DNA of 34,068 bases from a bacterium (GTDB lineage: Bacteria; Babelota; Babeliae; Babelales; Vermiphilaceae): assembly GCA_021827875.1 (NCBI GenBank), contig JAKAUA010000066.1, positions 1 through 34,068 on the forward strand, in the 5' to 3' direction. Shown piece by piece: positions 25,478-33,994 of this stretch. A program made the translations under genes and the position numbers. How positions within the stretch are numbered: position 1 is the stretch's first letter; every line of letters starts with the position of its first letter. The notes beneath the pieces were generated by a model. It did not search any database and had not been told where the DNA came from. It saw only the letters and a list, made by a program, of their open reading frames with translations.

Positions 25478-26511
25478 AAAGTTCCTTGCATTGCGGCCAC
25501 TTCTTGTTTATATTTTTCCGATTTTTTGCGTAATTTTTCTACGCTCAGACGTATCACTTTATATAGCGAATACACCACGATAACCCCTGCAAAATCAGAT
25601 ATAAGCTGTGGTATGATTTGTTCCTCTTTAATAAACCTATTCATTTCCTTGAAATACGATTTTTTTCCGCTATTTTTCATCAATTTAATATTCTCTTGAA
25701 ATTCATTAATAATTGGCATAACATCTGATTCTGAAATTTTTTGCAACAAATGATCATCAATAATATCATTAATTTCATTTATCAAGTGCACAAGACACGT
25801 ATATGAAAAATCTCCCGTCTTTTTTGTAATGGTTTGAATAAGCTGCTCATCAACTATGTTTGCATCTATCTTTTCTTTGAAATAAAAGCGAATTATTTTA
25901 GCTCTTGCATCAAAACTGAAGTGCGCGCCATCAAAAATATTCATCGATTGAAGATGATTCATAATGGCATCATCAATATATTTTTTTTCATTTGCGGTTA
26001 AAACTATCATGATCGGTTTTCGTTGTAGTAGCTTAATCAATGTATCAATACGCCAACTCTTCTTAGTATCATGACCAGCCAGATCAACTCGATCAATAAT
26101 CACGATCAAATCTTCATGCTTCTTTAACAAAGCAGTGACATCTCGTTTTATGCTAGAAAAAAAAGTGGTATTATCTGTCAGATCAAAATATTTACTATCA
26201 ATACATAGAAAGGGTACATTTTGTATTTGTGCGAACGCCTCGCACACATCAGAACTTCCAAGCCCCTGCGGATTCAAAAGTAATAGAGGACACGTATAAT
26301 CTCCCACTATATACTGATCAACCCGATCAGCCAACTGTTTTGGCGCAATACTTACCAATAGTTCTGCGTATTCTTTTTCATGCAAAATTGCATCATCTTG
26401 CAAACTGACCATCTGTTCTTCTATCTGAACAGGCAAAGTTTTAACCTTTAACCCATCATCTGCATCAATAACACAAGACAATAGCAAAAACAAACAAACA
26501 ATTCTCTTCAT
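25474..26511 (-). CDS. Degenerate AAA-like protein (probable pseudo-ATPase) with signal peptide
   Basis: This 345-aa protein has an N-terminal signal peptide, MKRIVCLFLLLSCVIDAD (possible lipobox LLSC). The AAA fold is recognisable by alignment with its neighbours. The Walker A site reads LNPQGLGSS (~79-87), lacking the GKS/T, and the Walker B reads LIVIIDRVD (~133-142), with Arg replacing the catalytic Glu. Later blocks still align: FYFKEKI near the sensor region, and GDFSYTC in place of CxxCSYRD. A membrane-like helix appears near the end (LISDFAGVIVVYSLYKVI), then a charged coil. It should not hydrolyse ATP, and may be a regulatory partner. The reading frame is intact, so it is not a pseudogene. 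The ATGA overlap with the next gene suggests stoichiometric production. Confidence 0.82.
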   Translation of the reverse strand: MKRIVCLFLLLSCVIDADDGLKVKTLPVQIEEQMVSLQDDAILHEKEYAELLVSIAPKQLADRVDQYIVGDYTCPLLLLNPQGLGSSDVCEAFAQIQNVPFLCIDSKYFDLTDNTTFFSSIKRDVTALLKKHEDLIVIIDRVDLAGHDTKKSWRIDTLIKLLQRKPIMIVLTANEKKYIDDAIMNHLQSMNIFDGAHFSFDARAKIIRFYFKEKIDANIVDEQLIQTITKKTGDFSYTCLVHLINEINDIIDDHLLQKISESDVMPIINEFQENIKLMKNSGKKSYFKEMNRFIKEEQIIPQLISDFAGVIVVYSLYKVIRLSVEKLRKKSEKYKQEVAAMQGTL

Positions 26512-26543
26512 AATAAATTCCTTTACAACTGGTACATGCGAAA

Positions 26544-27410
26544 TTAACGCATATATTTCTTAACGTTTTCTTTTATAAACTCAGTTGTAATTTTTTTGTT
26601 TATACTAAGAGTATCACAAGCATCCATTGCCAGTCCCTCCATATCACGGTATGAACAATTTTTGCAGTATTTCGCCATATCAATCATATTTGTATGTGTT
26701 ATGGAGCCATCTTCCATTTCTTTGGCCATATAGTATGCAATGGCTTTTTCTTTTTGATCTTGATTAGGCAAATCCATCTTAATAGCTGTAGGTATTACAC
26801 GGCGTTGTAACCTTTGCGGCAATCTATCAAGACTATCGGCTGTGATAATGAATAATGTATCACCATCATCCGCTGCTTTATCTATTAAATTGCATAACAC
26901 ATGACTTACACCAAGTGTGTGGGGAAGATCGTTATCAATACAACCTTCAATCATGTCAAGAATAACTATTGAAAAATTTTCATTTCTAGCACGCGCTTCG
27001 TCAACTTGCCGCAATAAATTTGATTCGGTTGAATTTTGATACATATTTCCTAGACCAGCCCCGTGTACCACAACAAAGGGAACATTACACTCCTGTGCTA
27101 TTGCTTTGGCTAAAACTGTTTTACCTGTTCCTGTTTCCCCAATCAAAGTTACCACTGCCTGAAAGCGTTGCTTATCATATTTTGATTCACCATTCTTTTG
27201 TTTTTTTATTTTCGCTATTAGTGTTTTAATATTTTCAGGGGCGTTGTCTATTAAATGACGAACCATTTCTTCATTTATGCAGTCTTGGCAATCTCTCACA
27301 TCGCTTTTATTTGGATATTCGCTGTATTCATTAAAGTGTCTATTTTCATCTGTAGTAGCAATAAGATTCATAACTAGCAATGTGCCGGCTAGAATGTTGT
27401 ATAGTTTCAT
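26544..27410 (-). CDS. Signal-peptide-bearing AAA protein with altered Walker B
   Basis: The 288-aa protein starts with a hydrophobic signal (MKLYNILAGTLLVMNLIATT). Walker A is intact (GETGTGKT, ~87-95). The Walker B strand reads SIVILDMIEG (~146-155), where the catalytic Glu after Asp is Met, so it may bind but hardly hydrolyse ATP. Sensor 1 is LFIITADSLD; RLQRRVIP gives possible Arg fingers; the sensor-2 region CKNCSYRDMEG carries the same CxxCSYRD as the 24101 protein. An early Cys pair (CQDCINEE) is also present. It ends soon after the AAA lid, without the C-terminal hydrophobic extension. It is 29 nt downstream of the duplicated-domain gene. Confidence 0.85.
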   Translation of the reverse strand: MKLYNILAGTLLVMNLIATTDENRHFNEYSEYPNKSDVRDCQDCINEEMVRHLIDNAPENIKTLIAKIKKQKNGESKYDKQRFQAVVTLIGETGTGKTVLAKAIAQECNVPFVVVHGAGLGNMYQNSTESNLLRQVDEARARNENFSIVILDMIEGCIDNDLPHTLGVSHVLCNLIDKAADDGDTLFIITADSLDRLPQRLQRRVIPTAIKMDLPNQDQKEKAIAYYMAKEMEDGSITHTNMIDMAKYCKNCSYRDMEGLAMDACDTLSINKKITTEFIKENVKKYMR

Positions 27411-27439
27411 AGCAATTCCTTCTGTTTTATCAGTTATGA

Positions 27440-28267
27440 TTAATATGTGACAATGATCGCTAGTTTACCATCTTCTAAAGTAATGAGGAATTCTTTTATC
27501 CCTTTTTCTATGAAATCACGCCACTCCCTTAAGATGCGAGCAAATTCATCACGATGAGTACGGAAATGGGGAATAGTTTCTTCTGAATATACATTGGTAT
27601 CGTAGTGACGAGCCCGTATACATATATAATGATCATCCCTGCGCGCAATGGTATTATTACCATACATCCCATCAAATTGATTGGTATATGCAAATTCTAT
27701 AGCTCTGAAAACTGCCTCTTCGGCGTTCCTATGACTGATAAAATTAGCCAAATTAAGTAATGGAATATCATTACTCTCAACCTCATGAGTATTGCCTTTT
27801 ATATATATTTTCGCAAAAGGATTTATATTTGGATCTTTTGCAACCAATGTATGTGGAATTAGCTGTCGACGATTTATTTTTGTTGCGATATCTATTTTGC
27901 CATTGTTAAGCGTAAGAAGAAATTCCTGACCACTATTTATAGTAAATTCACGCCACTCCCGCAATACATGGGCAAACTCATCGATACTAATGCGTAGACA
28001 GGGAAGATCTTCGTAAAATTCAACCTCATCTCTATCATATGATGCGGTACGTATTTCTAAATAGTCATCATATTGATCTATGATGGTCATATTGCTACCG
28101 CCTAGCTTATATGGACCATCATATAAGTTTTTTATCGTGCTTGATATAGATTCAGCGTCATCTACATCCCTTAAAAATTCACCAAGATTTTCCAGTCCAA
28201 TATCATTGCTTTTAACCCAATATCCGCCATCATTTTTTGAATATACTTTAACAAATTTTTTATCCAT
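27440..28267 (-). CDS. Two-copy repeat-domain protein, candidate EndoU immunity protein
   Basis: The 275-aa protein has no signal peptide, so it is probably cytosolic. It consists of two copies of one ~130-residue domain. Copy 1 contains KSNDIGLENLGEFL, DQYDDYLEIRTASYD, DEFAHVLREWREF and EFLLTLNNGKIDI. Copy 2 has the aligned ESNDIPLLNLANFI, RRDDHYICIRARHYD, DEFARILREWRDF and EFLITLEDGKLAI. The family is not recognised with certainty. Size, acidity, lack of a signal and position 14 nt behind an exported EndoU-type nuclease are what one expects of an immunity protein; this is inference. Duplication could give two binding faces or relaxed specificity. Confidence 0.82.
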   Translation of the reverse strand: MDKKFVKVYSKNDGGYWVKSNDIGLENLGEFLRDVDDAESISSTIKNLYDGPYKLGGSNMTIIDQYDDYLEIRTASYDRDEVEFYEDLPCLRISIDEFAHVLREWREFTINSGQEFLLTLNNGKIDIATKINRRQLIPHTLVAKDPNINPFAKIYIKGNTHEVESNDIPLLNLANFISHRNAEEAVFRAIEFAYTNQFDGMYGNNTIARRDDHYICIRARHYDTNVYSEETIPHFRTHRDEFARILREWRDFIEKGIKEFLITLEDGKLAIIVTY

Positions 28268-28281
28268 ATATTAAATCCTTA

Positions 28282-30711
28282 TTAAATTTCGATTGGATAA
28301 CAGGTGTTTATTTGGCCATTTGCTGTTATATCAAATTGAATTTTAATTCCTTCATTGGTGTAAGCTTCAAATTTATAGGTTCCTCTTTCTGTTATTGTAT
28401 AGTTGGTTGCGCCACCTGCTTTAAAATTGTCGTACGCTTCAAAAATTTTACTTATCACTTTTTCTCGGGACCATGATTGTGGGAAGAATGTTTTTTTAGG
28501 TAGCATCTGCCCATTAAACATTGGTTCAGCTTCATAACAGCCAAACGTATCTTCTCTTTTATTAACCAAGGTAATTATTCCGCTTTGTTCAAGTGCGCCA
28601 TTCACATCGTGGTGGAATCCTGTCAATTTAACGTTTCCACTTCTTTGCACATTAAAATCGGGGGCCAGAACATGTTTGTAAGTCAATTTGATATATTTGG
28701 TTGGAAAATCGGCGAAGCCTGTGCGTGTTAAATTAAACTGCTTTTCAATAGAGACAATATCCTGTAATACTGCTTCAACATAGGGGCGTGCTTGTATTAA
28801 ATTGTGTGCAGTTTGTGCCGGGACCATCCATTCATATCCCTCTACAGCGACTAAATTTTTTGGATTGGCAGCCGGTACTTTGCCCACAGCAGGCGTTTGT
28901 ACACCTGCACTTGCCGTTGCACTTGTTTCAGTAACAATGCTGAAGCTATTTGTTTTTGGATCATAAACCAATTCAAGCGGCACTTCTTTAGCTATGAGTG
29001 GTACCGTTGATCCCTGCAATTTCTTTGCGCCTTGTAAAGTTGCTGTTAAGCGTATTTTTGTAACTTGCGCCACTTTTGACAGTAATGTAGTAATACGGCC
29101 AAACAAGTAGGTATCCATTGCGGCGCGACCAAGAAGTTCACCTTTTTGTTCTGCCGACATCTGTAAGAAGATATCAACGCGCCGCGCAATAGCTTCATCT
29201 CTCATCTGCTCAAATAGAGCTTCATCGCGTTGTATAATAGGCGCAAGTCGCGCGACATATTCCATTTTTCCACTTATTACTGCAAGATTCAGCAACTGCT
29301 CATACCAACAAATACGGGCACGTAATAATAAGAATGGTCTAATGTCCTGTTCAAGCCTAATAACGCCATTCTTAACAGATTTGACCGTTTCAATCGGGTG
29401 CCTAATGGCACTAGCAAAATTACAGATACTATGCCAAGCACCCTTGACGGCGCCAACGGAAAAATCTTTTCCCATCCGCGCATAATCAACAAGTTGGTTA
29501 CCGAATGCTATAAGGCGTGTTGCTATCGGTAGTTGTCCCTGATTATTTGCTTCTGTGGCAACAACGGTAGTTTCTACTACTAAATCTCTTACTTCTTTAT
29601 CATCGATAGTCTTTGCCAGTTTCAATAACTGTAATGCTTCTTTATGTATTGCAATTTGCAGCTGATTACCATTGATATGAGAGAAAAATTCTAGTGGCAC
29701 CCCATGCTTGACCAACAATGCTGCTTCTTCTTTATCAATCGTAAATGTCAGCTCTTTCGATTCTGTGCCATTGCCTTGTATATATGATTCGATAGCATCG
29801 TGCAGCCTAACTTTATAATCAGATTCAGCTGTATCAACATTCGACACTATCTCGGCAGCCAGCTCTTGCTTATGCGCTAATAAATTTTCGTGTTTCTCTT
29901 TATTTTCAACATTCTCTTTGATGATATTTTTTCTATCGCATGCATTAACTTTTGACACTAAGGTTGCTTCAACCTCTTGTGCACGCCGCTTTTGACGAAC
30001 AATATTCATTTCACGGTCAAATACTTGTTGCAATGCTCCTATTTTTTCTTCAGGCACATACCCTTCAAGAATATAGTCGCTTAATCCCATCGCTCCTTTT
30101 AACCGTAAATCAGTCATGAAATCTTCATACTCGGGAAATGATTTCATCAACTCAAGGTAGCCAGGGAATATGTGAAGATAATAATCCTGTAAAAGTTGCA
30201 TGCGAAATTCTTTGGATAAGCTTGTAATCCATTCATCACATGACAACCCTTCATTAAATTTCACGCCGTTTGCGCGTAAACAATAAGAAAGCCATTCATC
30301 CTTTGTACACCGAATAGCATAATCAGGTAATTCTCGATACCACCGATCCATTATCCATGATCGTGCCAATTTGAAACCGTCTTCGACTGCATGCACAGCA
30401 GAGAACAAATCGGTCGCTATAGTCACCGTAATGCCATTGATTGCTTTGACAAATGTCATTGATGTCAAGGACTTAACCAGGATATCGCGCATAGTTGCGG
30501 TACGATATCTTTTATCAATTACGTCCCAGCGCTCAATATACGCTGTCTGTTGCCCAGCTGTTAATTCACGCGTCTTATAGGCAGCAATACTAGTTTGTGT
30601 TGGTTGATAGATAAAAGGGTTCGGCCCGCGAAAATTAATATCATCGTCTCGATCTGCGCTTAATGATGCAACAATAAGTAGACCTAGTAATACATAATGA
30701 CGTAATTTCAT
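28282..30711 (-). CDS. Exported 809-aa protein with C-terminal EndoU RNase-like toxin domain
   Basis: Residues 1-19 (MKLRHYVLLGLLIVASLSA) are a signal peptide; AGGAG lies 5 nt before the ATG at 30711. Residues ~20-600 are a largely helical carrier region with no recognised domain. The C-terminal ~150 residues look like bacterial EndoU: YKHVLAPDF (His680), TGFHHDVNGALEQSG (His700-701), LPKKTFFPQSWSREKVISKI (Lys739-740 and the FP-SWS-EKV block), and the closing GIKIQFDITANGQINTCYP. EndoU enzymes cleave RNA at uridines and occur as toxin tips of polymorphic/CDI systems. The two His and one Lys needed for catalysis are present. The target could be a rival bacterium or the eukaryotic host. Gene order (toxin, then candidate immunity) supports the toxin reading. 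Confidence 0.85.
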   Translation of the reverse strand: MKLRHYVLLGLLIVASLSADRDDDINFRGPNPFIYQPTQTSIAAYKTRELTAGQQTAYIERWDVIDKRYRTATMRDILVKSLTSMTFVKAINGITVTIATDLFSAVHAVEDGFKLARSWIMDRWYRELPDYAIRCTKDEWLSYCLRANGVKFNEGLSCDEWITSLSKEFRMQLLQDYYLHIFPGYLELMKSFPEYEDFMTDLRLKGAMGLSDYILEGYVPEEKIGALQQVFDREMNIVRQKRRAQEVEATLVSKVNACDRKNIIKENVENKEKHENLLAHKQELAAEIVSNVDTAESDYKVRLHDAIESYIQGNGTESKELTFTIDKEEAALLVKHGVPLEFFSHINGNQLQIAIHKEALQLLKLAKTIDDKEVRDLVVETTVVATEANNQGQLPIATRLIAFGNQLVDYARMGKDFSVGAVKGAWHSICNFASAIRHPIETVKSVKNGVIRLEQDIRPFLLLRARICWYEQLLNLAVISGKMEYVARLAPIIQRDEALFEQMRDEAIARRVDIFLQMSAEQKGELLGRAAMDTYLFGRITTLLSKVAQVTKIRLTATLQGAKKLQGSTVPLIAKEVPLELVYDPKTNSFSIVTETSATASAGVQTPAVGKVPAANPKNLVAVEGYEWMVPAQTAHNLIQARPYVEAVLQDIVSIEKQFNLTRTGFADFPTKYIKLTYKHVLAPDFNVQRSGNVKLTGFHHDVNGALEQSGIITLVNKREDTFGCYEAEPMFNGQMLPKKTFFPQSWSREKVISKIFEAYDNFKAGGATNYTITERGTYKFEAYTNEGIKIQFDITANGQINTCYPIEI

Positions 30712-30771
30712 GATGACTCCTGCTTATTTGATAATTTTTTTGAATCAACAGCGTACCAGATTTCATCGCTT

Positions 30772-30799
30772 TTGTACGAAAACATAAAATTCATATATC
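30772..30799 (+). promoter_or_regulatory. Candidate sbcC promoter
   Basis: TTGTAC (30772-30777) and TATATC (30794-30799) lie 16 bp apart, about 40 nt before the sbcC ATG. The intergenic stretch 30712-30839 must hold promoters for both divergent genes; none could be picked with confidence for the EndoU gene. Confidence 0.3.
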
Positions 30800-30839
30800 A
30801 TTACAAAAGATATAAATTGTTCTTTGGAGCTTCTGATTC

Positions 30840-33560
30840 ATGATTCCCTTAAAATTGCAGATTAAAAATTTCTTGAGCTATGGTGCTGACATTCAAACCA
30901 TAGATTTTGCCGACTATCCCCTCATCTGTTTTTCCGGCAAAAATGGCCATGGTAAATCGGCATTACTTGATGCAATCACTTGGTCCATTTGGGGACAAGC
31001 GCGCAAAATTGGCATGAGTTCCAAGGCTGATCATGGGCTGCTCCATCTTGGTCAGAACAGCATGATGGTGATGATAGATTTTGTCTGCAATGGTATTACC
31101 TACCGCATCAGAAGAGAATATTCAAACAATTTTGGCAAGCCCTATGCTGTGCTTGAATTCGGTATACTGCAGCAAGATACCGGCACTGTTATTCCACTCA
31201 CTGATAAAACAATCCGCGCGACGCAAGATAAGATAGAAAAAACGTTGCATCTTGATTTTGATACCTTCATTAATTCTGCATTTTTGCGCCAGGGACAATC
31301 AAACGAATTCTCTAAAAAATCACCCAAAGAGCGCAAAGATATTATTGCCTCTATTTTGGGCCTGAGTCAGTATGAATTGATTCGTAAATTAGCTGCTGAA
31401 AAGATAAAACAAGCCTCAACAGAAAAAACCACGTTGCTCGCATTTAAACAAAAATATGAACAAGAATTGCTTGCGCTCACTGCCGTGAGTGATCAAATCA
31501 CTATCATTAATGAAAAAATTACATCACTCAATCAGCAGGATGACCAGTTTTTACGCGAACAGCGTGAACACGAAAAACTGCAACAGCAGATCATGCAAGA
31601 GCAAAATAGTTATGAACTTATTCGTCTTAAGCAAGAGCAGTTGAGCAAACAAGAACAAGAGCTTATCGCTCGCATTCACACTACACGAGCGCAATGGCGT
31701 GATGTACGTAGACAACAAAAAAATGCTCCTGATTATGTAGCAGTAGAAAAAGAAAAGCAGCAACTAAGTACACAGCTACAAGCTCATCAGATAAAAATTC
31801 AACAGCTCTTGATTCTCAAAGAAGAGTATCTGCGCAATAAAGCCACATTGAGCTCAATAGAACAAAAATTACGCCTAGAAGATGCACAACGTGTGCAGCA
31901 ACATCAAATTCATCTCACTACGCTAAAAAATGAATATACAACGGCACAGCAATCGTATGTGCGTACGCAGGAAAAAGAAAGCACCTTACTTAAAGAACAA
32001 TTGCTCCTACAAGAGCAAAGCAAAGCTCTGGCAGAAGAATTACAATCATGTGCAGTGCAACTTAAGCTCAAAGCAGTAATCGAAAAGCAATTTGAACGAA
32101 GAAAAGAATATTATCATCGCTTTATCGCGCAAGGAAATGCCTTACAGGCTGAACTAGGTGCACTAGAGCAAAAGCAACGCCTCGTACATGATGACAATGA
32201 TCCCAGCTGTCCATTATGTGAGCAAAACCTCTCGGCATCACGCAAAAAGTTTTTAAAAGGCAAATTTAGTGATCAAAAACAGATAATCTCACGCAAAATT
32301 ATCCGCCTTGGTTGGGTAGTAAAAAAATTAAAAGAGTTATTGGTAGAAAACCATACACAACTGGAAACCACCAAACAGGTTGAAAACCGCTCTGCCGCCG
32401 CGCAGGCAACCGCACAGGAATTTGAAAAACAGCTCAATGTGTTACACAAAAAAATAACGGAGTCCAAAGAAGAGCTTATTGCGATCACTGCGACCGGTAA
32501 GCATATTGCAGCAACTATTGCTGATGAAGAAAAAAAAGCAGCGCAGCTTGGTATATTTGATGAAAAATTGCTTCAGACGCACGCAGAATATGGCCCATTA
32601 GCGAAGCTTCTGAGCAAACAAGAGCTGCAGACAAAAGATTTATCTGTACTCATGCAAGAACAACAGCGTATTCACGAAAATATACAAATCATTGAACATC
32701 AGCTGCGTGATTACCAAACATTAAAAGAGCAGATTCAATTACAAGTGCAACGCATGCAGGAAATAAAAACTATTATTCGCTCTATCAAGCAGTTACGTGC
32801 TGAAGTTTCTCTGCTCAAAATAGAAGCTCAAAAATATGCACATCTGGCAACATCATTACACACTATTCAGACTCAATTGCAGCAGCTGCGCACTAACATG
32901 CAAGAAATAGGCAAAGAAAAGAATCAGGCACTGGAGCAAAAAGGCTCATTGGAAGCAAATAAGACAAGTTTGTTGCAGCTGGAACATGAATACAAAGAGC
33001 AGCAGAAAAAAATTAGTGAATTAGATCAGACTATTGATGACTATACTATCATCGCTCAGAGCACCGGCAAAGATGGCATCCAAGCACTATTGATAGAAGA
33101 AGCAATTCCCGAAATTGAGCAAGAGGCCAATAACTTGTTGGGCAAATTGACCGATAATCAAGCGCATCTATCTATAGAATCATTACGTGATTTAAAAAAA
33201 GGCGGTACGAGAGAAACCTTGGATATTAAAATTTCTGATGCAGTCGGTATTAGACCATATGAACTTTTCTCCGGCGGTGAGGCATTTCGCATAGATTTTG
33301 CACTGCGCATCGCTATCTCAAAGCTACTTGCGCGCCGTGCGGGTACTGCACTACAAACATTAATAATTGATGAAGGCTTTGGCAGCCAGGACGAAGAAGG
33401 CCTCGCACATATTATGGAGGCCATCTATAAAATTCAAGAAGATTTTGAGCGCATTATTATTGTCTCTCACCTGCCAAGCATGAAAGAACAATTCCCCGTC
33501 CATTTTGTTATCGAAAAAGGTTCGCAGGGAAGTGTTGTTAAAGTTATGGAGCAAGAGTAA
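30840..33560 (+). CDS. sbcC: SbcC/Rad50-type SMC ATPase of DNA repair
   Basis: This 906-aa protein has the Rad50/SbcC plan. The N-terminal half-ATPase has LKLQIKNFLSYG and Walker A FSGKNGHGKSALLDAIT, with INSAFLRQGQSNEFSKKSP as the Q-loop region. Long coiled coils flank the zinc hook CPLC (residues 457-460). The C-terminal half-ATPase has signature YELFSGGEAFRIDFALRIAI and Walker B LIIDEGFGSQDEEGL. With SbcD it trims and tethers DNA ends. No sbcD gene is adjacent in the window. Slightly smaller than E. coli SbcC (1048 aa), closer to Gram-positive/archaeal Rad50. GGAG lies 10 nt before the ATG; a terminator follows. Confidence 0.94.
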   Translation: MIPLKLQIKNFLSYGADIQTIDFADYPLICFSGKNGHGKSALLDAITWSIWGQARKIGMSSKADHGLLHLGQNSMMVMIDFVCNGITYRIRREYSNNFGKPYAVLEFGILQQDTGTVIPLTDKTIRATQDKIEKTLHLDFDTFINSAFLRQGQSNEFSKKSPKERKDIIASILGLSQYELIRKLAAEKIKQASTEKTTLLAFKQKYEQELLALTAVSDQITIINEKITSLNQQDDQFLREQREHEKLQQQIMQEQNSYELIRLKQEQLSKQEQELIARIHTTRAQWRDVRRQQKNAPDYVAVEKEKQQLSTQLQAHQIKIQQLLILKEEYLRNKATLSSIEQKLRLEDAQRVQQHQIHLTTLKNEYTTAQQSYVRTQEKESTLLKEQLLLQEQSKALAEELQSCAVQLKLKAVIEKQFERRKEYYHRFIAQGNALQAELGALEQKQRLVHDDNDPSCPLCEQNLSASRKKFLKGKFSDQKQIISRKIIRLGWVVKKLKELLVENHTQLETTKQVENRSAAAQATAQEFEKQLNVLHKKITESKEELIAITATGKHIAATIADEEKKAAQLGIFDEKLLQTHAEYGPLAKLLSKQELQTKDLSVLMQEQQRIHENIQIIEHQLRDYQTLKEQIQLQVQRMQEIKTIIRSIKQLRAEVSLLKIEAQKYAHLATSLHTIQTQLQQLRTNMQEIGKEKNQALEQKGSLEANKTSLLQLEHEYKEQQKKISELDQTIDDYTIIAQSTGKDGIQALLIEEAIPEIEQEANNLLGKLTDNQAHLSIESLRDLKKGGTRETLDIKISDAVGIRPYELFSGGEAFRIDFALRIAISKLLARRAGTALQTLIIDEGFGSQDEEGLAHIMEAIYKIQEDFERIIIVSHLPSMKEQFPVHFVIEKGSQGSVVKVMEQE

Positions 33561-33604
33561 AAATTGATGCTTCAGTATATCCTCTTAACAGTCTTGAAAA
33601 ATCA

Positions 33605-33994
33605 TTATTTTTTACCATTGAACCATCGTAAAATGGTTTTTTTATATTCTGGTATCATTTTTGATGGCAATATTGAACTAAGATCAAATAAGTGTGCGCC
33701 GCCACTATTAATATTTGCGGAATTTTTAATGATGATGCGGCGAATTTTTTGAGACAGCCTTCCTAATTTGCCGGAATCATTAATATACGTCACCGCAATT
33801 CCAAGATTCTTAGTCTCCAGGATAACGTCTCTCATTGCTCGACCCGAATTAGACTCATCTGAAGCTTCTTTCAATTTATCATATAAACTTTCAAGCTTTT
33901 CCAAATCGTTAACTTCGTCAATATCTGCAAAGCCAATCAGATTGCATACAATAATTGAGCAAAACATAATGGTTAGTATTTTTATTATTTTCAT
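33605..33994 (-). CDS. Small exported protein of unknown function, 129 aa
   Basis: A GGAG box sits 5 nt before the ATG at 33994. The first ~23 residues (MKIIKILTIMFCSIIVCNLI) are a signal peptide. The mature ~105 residues are charged and helical (DLEKLESLYDKLKEASDESN), with a basic C-terminus (KKTILRWFNGKK). No domain is recognised. It is convergent with sbcC, whose terminator hairpin lies inside its last codons. Bases 33995-34068 are AT-rich upstream sequence with nothing further identified. Confidence 0.7.
   Translation of the reverse strand: MKIIKILTIMFCSIIVCNLIGFADIDEVNDLEKLESLYDKLKEASDESNSGRAMRDVILETKNLGIAVTYINDSGKLGRLSQKIRRIIIKNSANINSGGAHLFDLSSILPSKMIPEYKKTILRWFNGKK
33621..33643 (+). 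terminator. Terminator of sbcC
   Basis: AACCAT (33621-33626) pairs with ATGGTT (33633-33638) over a 6-nt loop and is followed by a T-run to 33643. A competing 6-bp stem ACCATT/AATGGT shares the right arm. It overlaps the 3' end of the convergent gene. Confidence 0.6.

Noticed and set aside
25474..26511. Calling the degenerate AAA gene a pseudogene
   Set aside because: The frame is fully open, has a signal peptide and is coupled to the next gene by ATGA; loss of catalytic residues alone does not show decay.
24101..27410. CRISPR-associated or phage-defence identity for the AAA cluster
   Set aside because: No nuclease, helicase, reverse transcriptase or repeat array is adjacent, and the signal-like N-termini argue against an intracellular defence system.
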